A stretch of 64,000 nucleotides of DNA from Erodium maritimum (Eukaryota > Streptophyta > Magnoliopsida > Geraniales > Geraniaceae), in contig OY997593.1 of NCBI GenBank assembly GCA_963921825.1, positions 64,960,039 through 65,024,038 on the forward strand. The letters are read 5' to 3'. Shown here one piece after another: positions 22,120 to 33,226 of the stretch. Within the stretch, counting starts at the first letter, position 1, and each line of letters opens with the position of its first letter. The position numbers were made by a program, and so were the translations under genes. The notes beneath the pieces are model-generated. The model worked only from the letters and a program-made list of their open reading frames with translations, ran no database searches and was not told the DNA's origin.

Positions 22120-24529
22120 TTGTCTAAAAATTGCCATTTTATTAATTAGATTTCAATATGACAAAGGACGTCCATCAGGGAAACCCCTGACCACAGTTAA
22201 AGAGCTATTACAATGTATCGAGCCCCTAAGGTCTTTCTACTCATAACTCTATGACAACAAACCGACACATTCGGTATGTTGGGGCGCCATAAAGGCGAAC
22301 AAAAAGTAAATAACAATGAAACTGGTGTCTGTTGCTCAAGGTCATGCCTAACTGCTGCATATTCTTATGATTGCTACCAAACCTGCTGACACCAATTTTC
22401 AAGGGAAGCAAAGCTCTTCCTAGGGACCCCTCCCATGGCTAGTCCCTAGAGCACTGAATCCCTTTCATTCTTCCATTCGGGCCATCTTCCCGGCCCGGTC
22501 TTGATCATCTCAGGGGTTCCCCAGCAGAACCCCATTCCACTCCCCCACCTCCCGCTTCACTACTAGACTCAGCTCCAACTCAAAGTTCAGTTCTATCTCT
22601 GTGCGCAGGCAGGTGTGGGGTTTCGACTAGACTGCCCCTAACTAGTTGGCCGATCACCAAGTTCTTCCAACATGGGTCACCGACCCGCGGCTGGGAGACC
22701 CGTTGAGCCACCTTGAGGTGTAGTAGCCGATGATACAATTGGTCCCTACGCCGAGACAAGGGACCTTAAGGTGCAGAAGTTGAGGACACTGGTCGACGAG
22801 GAGTCTGATCGTTCCAGTCCGTCGGATACATCTTCGGGTGTCAGTACTTCTAATACTCTAAGACGGATGACTCCAGTTTTGGCTTACCCACAAACTCTCG
22901 ATCACGATCAGCCATCATGTGACCAATCAGACCACAGTTAAAGCAAAATATGGGAAGTTTGGTATGGGTAAGGGTGACACAAATCGGCTCGGAAAATTCC
23001 CAGAATCAAAGCAGGAGTTGGCGGAGGATAGGGCGCTCCACGAGGTGCCAAAAATGAACTTTCACTACGCCGCCCCAATAGATACCCCACTGATCACATT
23101 GGACCTCGACACATAACCCTAATGTCGATCCGATCGTCTCCCCTCGTGGTTTTTGTGCACACTACCGAAGGGAGGCCGTGGGCGTGCACCCATAGCTGTA
23201 GGTAGTCCAAGGCGGAGGCTCCCTAGTCATGAGATCCATATCGACCAGTAGGAGGGTCGACCGTCTAAACACCATGGCTCGTTCCGTCGAACCCATAATC
23301 GTGTCGTTGCCGTGTCAAAATAGAACCTGAACACCCCCAACCCGATGTCCTTGATGACCAACCCCTTAGCCGATTTCCCCCAAACCCGAGAGATAATCCG
23401 GAGGAGGGTCTCCTTGCGGAGTGGCTTGGCAGTCCATAGTTTATCCAGCATGGCAAACTGTTTCCGGGCGAGGACCGACGAGCTTACTGATAGGTACGGA
23501 ATCTCAACCACCTCTTCTTCCAACGAACATGCCGAGAGGTCATCCTGAATGTTGAGCAGGTTGGACTCTAGTGACATTGATGTCTTTAGGGTGGTCTCGA
23601 TGCCCTTAGTTTTGAAGACTCTGCGGCGGTGGACCATGCCCAGTTGAAGAGAGAGAAGTGTCGGAATCACCGGCACCCGATCCCCATTAGGGATGATGAG
23701 CCCATCACATTGAGCTTCCAGCTCCTTCCAGCTCGGTTCCTCCCTCTTTGTGTCTACCATGTGAGCCTTCCCCTGAGCCGGATTTCTTATCAGTGGAGGT
23801 GGATGGATGGTGGCGGAAACTTCCAATACCCTAGCGTAACTTGGGACGGATGCTAGGGTTGGGGACAAGGGTGAGCAACTGTCCATCGGACAAGAGGAGC
23901 CTCCCTTCCTTGCAGAAGACTCAGGTAGAACGGTCAACCCCGAAGCCCCCGGTTCCACCGTGCCAATAAGAAGAGTGCCTGCCAGCGTAGGCGGCGGAGA
24001 CACCAATGATTGCAGCATGCTAGGAACTCGAGGTTCCAGAGGCAGTTGAGGAGCTGAATCAATCATCAAAGGCCCGGATGGAGAAGAGGCGGGAGGGCTG
24101 ACAGTTGGTGGGGAAAGCTTCGAAACCCTAACCAAACCTGGAGGAGACGTTAGGGTTTGGGGCTTAACAGGTTGGCCCCGGCGTGGCTTCACAAATGGCT
24201 CGAAAGAACCCAGAAATAAAACCGACGACATCATTAATGATGGAGTCGAGATAGGGTCTGTGATAGAAGGAGGGACGAAAACCAAAACCGTAGGCGCCTT
24301 TTGCTTTTGCTTCTGATTCCGTCTCGATTTCATAGGAGACGCGAGCTCTGAGGAGGGGCATGGTGGTGGCACAGGTGGCGTGTGCTTCACCACGTGGGGC
24401 TGTGATGAACGGTAGGTATAAAAGCCTCCATAAGTGAGGTTAGGATTTCCTTGAAAAATAAGAAAATCTCGCAAGTCGAGAGAGCAAATCTTAACTTAAT
24501 GATTATTAACATACGATTTATAGAATTAT
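22120..24529 (-). mobile_element. ORF1-only LINE-derived element (DUF4283/CCHC type), full-length copy
   Basis: Bounded by a perfect 16-bp duplication ttttataaaatatttt at 22104-22119 and 24530-24545. On the minus strand there is a 5' leader, a long ORF1, a zinc knuckle near 22930-22884, the GGACCCC box (22446-22424) and a 3' UTR ending ATAAAATGGCAATTTTTAGACA plus an A run. From the knuckle to the poly(A) is about 770 bp with no endonuclease or RT motif on either strand. The 57067-58290 element has the same order and spacing, so the short form is a propagating family rather than one deletion. Confidence 0.7.
23227..24474 (-). pseudogene. LINE ORF1-like protein, DUF4283 domain, N-terminal part
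   Basis: Open for about 415 codons on the minus strand. The first 250 residues are Pro/Ser-rich and basic (an RRNQKQKQK stretch near residue 55). The last 70 match the DUF4283 domain that plant LINE ORF1 proteins use with a zinc knuckle: LLRIISRVWGKSAKGL, IKDIGLGVFRFYFDTA, NEPWCLDG. A stop just after breaks the frame. The zinc knuckle continues downstream on the same strand (near 22930-22884) as CFNCGLIGHMMADRD, with the last Cys changed to Asp. Predicted role: binding element RNA. It is inactive in this copy. Confidence 0.7.
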
Positions 24530-24584
24530 TTTTATAAAATATTTTAAAACAACATTTTGTGACCATAACAACCAAATTCGAAAT

Positions 24585-24814
24585 TGTTGTAATACACGTA
24601 CAACGTGTGTGGCCACCACTTGGCAGTCATGCAACATATGTTGATGACTCATACTAGTTAAGAGAAACTATATATATGTGCATGAGGTTAGTGTAATACA
24701 TATACAGAAATAGAAAATGAAGTGAGTTGAAATAGAAAAGTCTTTTGATCTTTTAGTAAAGGTTCGTTAGATCATCTAGTTTCGATTCTGATCGTTTGAG
24801 AAATAATCACAACA
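24585..24814 (+). repeat. Copia 5' LTR, 230 bp
   Basis: TGTTGTAATACAC...AATCACAACA. It differs from the 3' LTR (30874-31105) at only about ten positions. The flanking 5 bp are gaaat (24580-24584) against taaat after the 3' LTR. TATATATATGTGC inside is a likely TATA box. Confidence 0.9.
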
Positions 24815-25246
24815 CGTTATCAACACGACTCTGCTCCGTTGTAATCGTTAAATTTTATCAAACCGTTATTCAGTACGAACGCTCTGTTCTACTGCTCAGG
24901 TATCAGATTTTCAAATTATCCTTAATTTATTTATATCTGATTCGTGCTCGTTTTTATAAATTTATTTACGGTTTTAATAAGTATGCTCTGTGACTGCCAA
25001 TGTATATTGGATCTTTCACATCTGAAATTTGATGTTTATAGCATACTCGTATTTTACCGTTAATACCTGAATTTAAAAAAATAATAATAAAATAAAATTC
25101 GTTAAAACCTAAACGTTTGGACCGGAAGTTCCAAGTACATAATACTAGCGACCCGATGTGTGTTGGACCAGAAGTTCCAAAAAAAATACCAACAACCTGA
25201 AGTCGAGTATTATCCTGACATGCAATTATTTTGATCAATGTTCAGG

Positions 25247-26277
25247 ATGGATAACTTCACAAAGCTTAATTATGCTCCCCTTATACTAGACGGGAAGAAC
25301 TATTATGAATGGGCGCTAGACACGACTCTCCACTTGAGATCTCAGAATCTTGGAGACGTCATAAAAGAGGGCAATAACGAGTCAGTCAAAAAAAAAGCCA
25401 CGACCACAATATTAATCCGTCATCACATGCATAGAGACCTACGACTTGAGTATATAATTGACGAAGACCCCCTTACTTTATGGGTTCAACTCAAGGAGAG
25501 GTTTGAGCATATGAAAGTAATAGCTCTCCCTCGTGCCCAATATGATTGGTCTAACCTCGAGTTTCAGGACTTGAAGTCCGTAAATGAGTACAATTCGGCC
25601 ATGTTTAAAATTGTTTCCAAGCTTCACAGTTGTGGTGAGAAAATAACTGACGAATCTATGCTTAAGAAAACATTCTCCACGTTCCATCCCTCGAATATGC
25701 TCCTACAACAGCAATATCGACAAAAAGAGTTTAAGAAATTTACAGATTTGATTGCTTATTTGCTCGTTGCAGAGCAAAACAATGAATTATTAATGAAAAA
25801 CCATCAAACTCGCCATGTAGGCAGTGCTCCATTCCCTGAAGCGAATGTGACAGGATATGATGGTAACTCTGGACCCAGACGAGCCGAGGACCCTTTAGAG
25901 GTCGAGGTCGAGGTCGTGGACGTGGTCGCAGTCAGAGATATGGGCATAACAATTTCCAACCTTATAAAAGAGATGATAGGGTGTATCACCAGAAGTGGAC
26001 CCGACATGAGAAAGGAAAAGGCCCACAGAACACGACTCCCAAAAATGCCAAAAACATATGTTACTGTTGTGGAGGGACTGATCATTGGTCACGAGTATGT
26101 CGTGTGCCAAACCACTTGGTAAAGTTATACCAAGAGTCAATAAAGGAAAAAGAGAAGGTCGCTGAGACAAATTTCATTGATCACATGAGCCCTGAAGATG
26201 CTCTGATCAAGCTTTCAGTCTCTGACTTCTTTAAAGATGATGCCGAAAATGTGGACCGTGATGAAAATGTAGATTGA
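25247..26277 (+). pseudogene. Copia gag with zinc knuckle, frameshifted
   Basis: Starts MDNFTKLNYAPLILDGKNY, the usual plant Copia Gag N-terminus, followed by the UBN2-type core (LTLWVQLKERFEHMK, YNSAMFKIVSKL). A shift within a GAGGTCGAGGTCG repeat at about 25900 moves the rest to another frame, which has an RGRGR stretch and the CYCCGGTDHWSRVC knuckle (CX2CX4HX4C) at about 26064-26105, and ends at 26277. Gag would package the element RNA. The frameshift prevents this. Confidence 0.85.
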
Positions 26278-26391
26278 ACTTATGTGTTTATGTATTCCCA
26301 TACTTTAAGTCAATGTGAAATATATATATATAATGTTTTTGTAATCCTTTCCTAAGTTCATAAACTAAAATAATACTTTTTATGAAAGGAT

Positions 26392-29300
26392 ATGGACCCC
26401 AACTATGGGTCACGTATTTGCAGAAATGATGGCGACTTCTGTATTGTTGATTGCGCGTCGACGCACACAATCTTAAGAGATAAAAAATATTTCTCTTATC
26501 TAACCTTGGTTGAAGCAAATGTTAACACAATTACGGGTACTGAAAATTTAAAAGAAGGCTCCGGAAGAGCTACCTTGATATTAGAAAATGGAAAAAGGTT
26601 AAATACCTGTAATGCTTTATATGCAAGTAGATCCAGAAGATATCTACTTTGCTTCAAGGATATTCGTAGCAACGGATATCATGTCGAGACCAGAAGTGAA
26701 AATGAGACTGAGTTTCTCTGTATCACTTTTAATAAGTGTGGTGAAAAGCGTGTACTTGAAAAATTACAGGTTCTATCATCAGGTTTGTATTATACAACCA
26801 TAAGAATCGTTGAAACCTACGCAACAATGAACCAGAAGTTCATTAACCCAAATGCTTTTATGCTTTGGCACAATCGTCTTGGTCATCCAGGATCGACCAT
26901 GATGCGTAGGATTGTTGAAAACTCATGCGATCATTCTTTAAAGGACCAGAAGATCCTAATGTCCAATGAGATATCATGTACAACTTGTTCACAAGAAAAA
27001 ATTAGTGGTCCTACCATCGTAAACCAAGATTAATATTGAAATGCCATCTTTCCTGCAAAGAATTCAGGGAGATATATGTGGCCCTATACATCCAGCCAGT
27101 GGACCATTTAGTTATTTCATGGTCCTGATAGACGCATCCAGCAGATGGTCTCACATTTGCTTATTGTCAACGCGAAATGTTGCGTATGCTAAATTACTGG
27201 CACAAATCATTAAGCTGAGGGCACATTTCCCTGATCATCCCATTAAGTCGATTCGTCTTGATAATGCTGGTGAGTTCACATCAAGAGCATTTGATGATTA
27301 TTGCATGTCTGTAGGGATTAATATTGAACATCCCGTTGCATATGTCCATACCCAAAATGGGTTAGCAGAATCGTTTATCAAACGTATACAGGTAATTGCA
27401 CGTACATTACTAGTGCAATCACAATTACCTATTTCTGCTTGGGGACATGTTGTATTACATGCTGCATCTTTAAATCGTATAAGACCAAGTGCTTATCATC
27501 AATATTCTCCTGTACAACTTGTGTGCGGGAACCAACCTAATATATCCCATTTGCGAACCTTTGGTTGCGCAGTGCAAGTGCCGATCGCACCTACTCAACG
27601 CACAAAAATGGGACCCCAACGTCGGTTGGGGATATATGTTGGTTTTGACTCACCGTCCATTATAAGGTATCTTGAACCTCGGACGGGTGATTTGTTTACT
27701 GCAAGATTTGCAGATTGTCATTTTGATAAGACAACATTTCCACCTCTAGGTGAGAAAGATAAGCCTCCTGAAGTAAGGCTTGAACTCTCTTATAGACCTC
27801 CTGAAGTTGGGTATGAACTTTCATGGAAAGTGAGTTCTTTGTCTCATTTAGACTCACGCACGTCACAATGTGAAATAGAAGTACAGAGAATAATTCATTT
27901 GCAAAATGTTGCAAATCAAATGCCTGATGTATTTGAAGACACGTCAAAGATGACAAGGTCTTATACAGATGCAATCAATGTACCAGCTAGAATTAAGGTC
28001 ACTGGTGATACTACAAAAGCAACTATCGATTCCTCCAATGCACACCTGAAGCGTGGGAGACCAGTTGGATCAAAAGACATTGTTCCCCGGAAGCAGAAAT
28101 GTCAGACGAATATAAGGGATAAGAAAGCGGTGGTTCCAGAAGAACCAGACGATGAAAAAGCCTCATTACCAGAAGTAGTTCCAGAAGAATTACCAGAGTC
28201 GGTTCCAGAAGAACCAATCGGTCCAGAAGTACCAGTCGGTCCAAAAGAACCAATCGGTCCAAAAGTACCATTCGGTCCAGGAGTACCAATCGGTCCAGAA
28301 GTACCAGAAGACTCTAATGCTCCTGAAGAGTTAAGAAATGATAAATTTATTGTTGATGAAGTCTTTGCGTTCGCGGTGGCCAACGAGATCATAAATGAGT
28401 TTGATTTCGAGCCCCGAATCATCGACGAATGCCGTCACAGGGATGACTGGCCTATGTGGGAAGATGCAATTCAGGCAGAATTGGCTTCATTGGCGAAACG
28501 CCAAGTTTTTGGGCCCGTTTCCAAGACACCAGAAGATGTCAACCCTATTGGTTACAGATGAGTATTTGTAAGGAAATTAAATGAGAAAAATGAAGTCGCC
28601 CGGTATAAGGCTAGACTTGTGGCCCAAGGATTCTCTCAACGACCAGGAGTCGATTTTGATGAGACATATTCCCCAGTAATGGATATGATCACTTTCAGAT
28701 ATTTGATCAGCATATCAGTCTCTGAAGGACTTGATATGTGCATGATGGACGTTGTTACTACTTACCTATATGGTAATTTGGACACTGATATCTATATGAA
28801 ACTCCCCGATGGGTTGAGATTGCCTGAAGCAATGATAGATATCCCCAGAGATATGTGTTCAATAAAATTACAGAAATCTCTATATGGACTAAAGCAATCT
28901 GGTAGGATGTGGTATCATCGCCTTAGCGAGTACCTTACCAGAGAAGGCTATAAGAATGATGTTATTTATCCATGTGTGTTCATTAAGAAAACAACCTCCG
29001 GGTTTGTTATTATTGCAGTATACGTTGATGACATAAATGAGTTTGATTTCGAGCCGCGAAGCATCGACGAATGCCGTCACATGGATGACTGGCCTATGTG
29101 GGAAGAAGCAATTCAGGCAGAATTGGCTTCATTGGCGAAACGCCAAGTTTTGGGGCCCGTTTCCAAGACACCAGAAGATGTCAACCCTGTTGGTTACAGG
29201 TGAGTATTTGTAAGAAAAACGAAATGAGAAAAATGAAGTCGCCCGGTATAAGGCTAGACTTGTGGCCCAATGATTCTCTCAACGAACATGAGTTGATTTT

Positions 29301-30624
29301 GATGAGACATATTCCCCAGTAATGGATATGATCACTTTCAGATATTTGATCAGTCTATCAGTCTCTGAAGGACTTGATATGTGCATGATGGTATATGAAA
29401 CTCCCCGATGGGTTGAGATTGCCTGAAGCAATGATAGATATCCCCAGAGATATGTGTTCAATAAAATTACAGAAATCTCTATATGGACTAAAGCAATCTG
29501 GTAGGATGTGGTATCATCGCCTTAGCGAGTACCTTACCAGAGAAGGCTATAAGAATGATGTTATTTATCCATGTGTGTTCATTAAGAAAACAACCTCCGG
29601 GTTTGTTATTATTGCAGTATACGTTGATGACATAAATCTGATTGGGACTCCACAAGAGATCCTCAAAGCTTCAGATTATCTGAAACGAGAATTCGAAATT
29701 AAAGATTTGAGGAGGACTAGACACTGTCTCGGCCTGCAGCTCGAGCATCTGTCTGATGGTATTTTGATCCATCAATCAACATATGTTGAAAAGCTTTTGA
29801 AGCGTTTTAGTATGGATAATGCTCACCCTCTCAGTACTCCAATGGTCGTCCGTTCTTTAGATCCCAGAAGAGATCCATTCCGTCCCAAGGAAGCAGATGA
29901 AGAGATAGTCGGTCCTCAAGTACCATATCTAAATGCTATTGGGGGTTTGTTATATTTGGCACAATGTACACGACCTGACATAGCGTTCGCAGTAAATGTA
30001 CTTGCCAGGTTCAGTTCAGAACCCACTCGACGACATTGGAACGATATCAAGCATGTACTTCGTTATCTAAGCGGGACTAGAGATTTGGGACTTATGTATT
30101 CTAAGTCCAGGGGGAGCGTCGGCCTGGTTGGATACGCGGATGTAGGCTATTTATCAGATCCCCACAAAACTCGCTCTCAGACAGGATATGTTTTCACCTG
30201 CAGTGAAACAGCCATCTCCTGGCGCTCTACGAAGCAAACTTTGGTTGCGACATCCTCGAACCACTCTGAGATTGTGGCGCTACATGAAGCTAGCCGAGAA
30301 TGTGTATTCCTGCGATCCGTTTTCAAGCATGTGTTATGCTCAATCGGAATTCCTCCGCCAAGTTATCCTTCCATCATATATGAAGACAATGCAGCTTGTA
30401 TAGCTCAAGTCAGAGGAGGCTATATCAAAGGAGACAGAATCAAGCACATCTCTCCGAAGTTCTTTTATACTCATGAGCTCCAGAAGAGTAATGAGATATA
30501 TGTCAAGCATATTCGGTCATGCGAGAATCTTGCCGATTTATTTACTAAAGCCTTGCCGACTTGTACCTTTGAGAAGCTAGTTCACAAGATCGGCATGCGT
30601 CGTCTGAGCAAGCAACCAAAGTAG
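26392..30624 (+). pseudogene. Copia pol: protease, integrase, RT, RNase H (broken)
   Basis: Protease motif DCASTHTIL at about 26449; GAG-pre-integrase zinc site (HNRLGH...CTTC) at 26870-26990; frameshift near 27033; integrase core with LIDASSRW (D), IRLDNAGEF (D) and NGLAESFIK (E) at 27127-27380. A hinge with repeated GP(E/K)VP units follows (28200-28310), then TGA at 28559 where family members have Trp. RT has DVVTTYLYG (28750) and YVDDI (about 29021). The block is then duplicated, and the second copy lacks 44 bp including the first catalytic Asp region. RNase H with VGYADVGY and YEDNAACIAQ ends at 30624. Confidence 0.88.
28391..29631 (+). repeat. Tandem duplication within Copia RT
   Basis: 28391-29032 (642 bp) is repeated at 29033-29631 (599 bp). 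The copies join at a 6-bp microhomology, ataaat, which also occurs at the end of the second copy (29632-29637). The second copy has lost 44 bp. The premature TGA (28559, 29201) is in both copies, so that nonsense change came before the duplication. Confidence 0.9.
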
Positions 30625-30873
30625 CCTGCCTGAAGTCAGGGGGAGATAAATTTAGTGCGCTGCACTCTTTTTCCCTTATCCAAGTTTTGTCCCACAGGGT
30701 TTTCTTGGAAAGGTTTTTAACGAGGCAACATCAAGCACTTCATGAAGAACGTTTTGCGCGTTGCACTCTTTTCCTTACAGGTTTTGTCCCACCGGGTTTT
30801 CTTGAGGAGGTTTTTAACGAGGCAACTTAAGACACATTTGATGTATTCGTTAATGGTGGCGTCCAAGCGGGAG

Positions 30874-31105
30874 TGTTGTAATACACATACAACATGTGTG
30901 TGGCCACCACTTGGCAGTCATACAACATATGTTGATGACTCATACTAGTTAAGAGAGATTATATATATGTGCATGAGGTTAGTGTAATACATATAAAGAA
31001 ATAGAAAATGAAGTGAGTTGAAATAGAAAAGTGTTTTGATCTTTTAGTAAAGGTTCGTTAGATCATCTAGTTTTGATTCTGATCGTTTGAAAAATAATCA
31101 CAACA
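30874..31105 (+). repeat. Copia 3' LTR, 232 bp
   Basis: TGTTGTAATACACATACAAC to AATCACAACA, preceded by the polypurine tract AAGCGGGAG and matching the 5' LTR over its whole length. Confidence 0.9.
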
Positions 31106-33226
31106 TAAATCACTTGTTAAAACAGTTTTTTTTTTCTTTTTTTTATTTACAACAGGGTCACATACGTACAAAAATCCCAAGAAACGAAACGAATCAGAGA
31201 CATGTTAGCAATTAGCATAATTGTCCTCCATCTATTATTAGCGCATCATAATTTGTCCTTTTTCATGCAGTGACCGCACAATATTATTTCCCTAATCGGA
31301 GTAAGACACGCAAGGGAAACAGCCACGTGGCGTCTAATTGTTAGAGGAGCCTGGGAAAACTTACCGCGATATTTTCGGAATTGAATCGAGTGGAATCGCG
31401 AGAAATGGCTTCTCTGTCCGGTGGGCTTACTGTAGTATTGTGGAAATCTGAGGGTATTTGTGTCCTTAGAAGCTCCAAAATAGCCCACCTCTGACCTCTC
31501 CTCCTCCAGGCAGGGACAAAAAAAAAAGGAAGATAATTTCTTTTGTCTTTCTCTGGCTTCTCAGTCCCAGCTCCTGAATTTTCTAACATTTCTTTTTTCG
31601 TTTTTCTATCATTGTTTGTTTTGATCAGCCCAAGCGAAAATCGCTTTGGATTCGCAGGTTTCTTACGTTCCTATTTTGAAACAACCTTCATGTTTTGTTT
31701 GGATGCTGAGAAAATGCGGGAAAGGGAACGGTGATTTCTGGATCTCCTAAAGTTTTGTTAATTTACTGAGCAATCACATTGAAATACGAAATGATGATTC
31801 GGTTCCTAAACTGGGTCACTGTACGTGTTTATTGGGTATTATAGGGAAGAAGACAAGGATGTAGCATTAAAATGCATTTTAGAGCCCATTTTTGGCGGGT
31901 GAATTCAATTTCTCAGCAACCAAACAGAAGGTGAGGTTTTGTTGACGGCATTTTCCTTCACAAATCTATGGATAAATTGATTGTGATATTTGTACGGGTG
32001 CATTCATTGATGTGTTAGAGTTGTTGTGGTAGGGATTCAGATTTGAATTTCGTGTTCCATTGAAGGCTAGAATATTCTTGCATAACAAAGTTCTGTTAAA
32101 ATCCCCAATTGAACTTGTCCTTTTCTTTGGATTGATTAGCTGTAGTTTTATTTTCTTAATATGCCAGTCATATGTTACTGACATTTAGTGAAACTACTCT
32201 CTTTATAAGGATTTAATAAAAGCCATGTTTGGTTGCTGAGAATCCTTGGAAAGGGGTGAGAAACCACATTGGAACAAGGGTCTCTCAAGCCCTACACATG
32301 TATTTCCTGCAGCAAATTTCTGGGCTGCCAAGTGGGTTTGAAATACAAATGTTAATCATAATAAATGAGAAAGGGGAAATGCAGAAAGCAATGTTTATAG
32401 TTTGGCTTTGTACTAAATCAATGCTTCTCTTGTTGTTTCACAACATCTCCTCTTGATGCATTAATCATGCCTCTATTTCATGTTAAAGTAATTGATTTAT
32501 TCATAAAGAATGAAAGTCAACATATGGAAAACAAAAGGTCTTGAACCCCCACGCTAGGAAGTTGACATCTCAAACATGATGTAAATTACCCCATGGACAT
32601 GACGTGCGAAATAGGATGTGACCATGTTCTTGTTGGCATATCAAAATCGTTTTCAGATATATATTTAGCACTCAACTACTTGAGCAAGCTCGTATTGGTC
32701 CAGTATTTAAGACCCCTAACTCAATTAGGGTTGCATTTTGTAGAAGGGTTTGGGAACGGGAATCATATTAATCTGTGCGTAACTTAGCTTCATTTTGATT
32801 CTAATTCCCATTGCCAAACCCTCTCACAGGCATATGTTGATTCCCATTTTAAAGTGAAGGCTATGTATTTTCTGCTGAACATTTTTCTAGAGCTATCATA
32901 TAGACGTAATGGTTCCTTATGTTTTGCTCCTACCTCTTGATTGCTTAGTGTTGAACTGTGGCAATTCTGTGTACACATGTTTCACTGATCATATCCACTG
33001 AATAGAATTCATGTAGATAGTGGATAAAGGAAATTGACTTGCCAATCATTCGAAGTAGTTATGCTTCGGTTTTAAAATTTCCAACTTCTGAAAGTTAAAT
33101 ATGGAGTAACATCTATGTTTATGTTGTTTCCTTTACTCAGCTCCTCAATCTTTCTGCTCACAGCAGAAGGTTCTTTGTCTTGACCTCAACTTGTTCATGA
33201 AATTGGATTAAAACTTCAAATTAGAG
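31106..33226 (+). promoter_or_regulatory. Promoter and 5' UTR region of the first CIP1-like gene
   Basis: No competing gene. A palindromic G-box CACGTG lies at 31324-31329, and a pyrimidine-rich leader-like stretch at 31530-31620. A possible donor (CGCAG|GTTTCT, about 31659) and acceptors TTACTCAG and CACAGCAG (about 33140 and 33166) suggest a spliced 5' UTR, as in the neighbouring paralogue, whose acceptor area (CTTCAG, ACAACAG at 39134/39152) is alike. Exact transcription start not seen. Confidence 0.5.

Larger units (their letters stand above)
24585..31105 (+). mobile_element. Copia LTR retrotransposon, complete structure, inactivated
   Basis: Two LTRs of 230 and 232 bp surround gag and pol in Copia order (protease, integrase, RT, RNase H). 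AAGCGGGAG just upstream of the 3' LTR is the polypurine tract. Between pol and the 3' LTR there are two copies of a roughly 110-bp block with TTTTGTCCCAC.GGGTTTTC and AGGTTTTTAACGAGGCAAC, a signature of many plant Copia elements. It is disabled by frameshifts in gag, a TGG to TGA change, a 642-bp tandem duplication and a 44-bp deletion. LTR similarity indicates a fairly young insertion. It sits next to the ORF1-only element at 22120-24529. Confidence 0.92.

Noticed and set aside
28023..28422. Minus-strand VLLDR repeats and Gly/Thr-rich frame
   Set aside because: Antisense of the GP(E/K)VP hinge in Copia pol.
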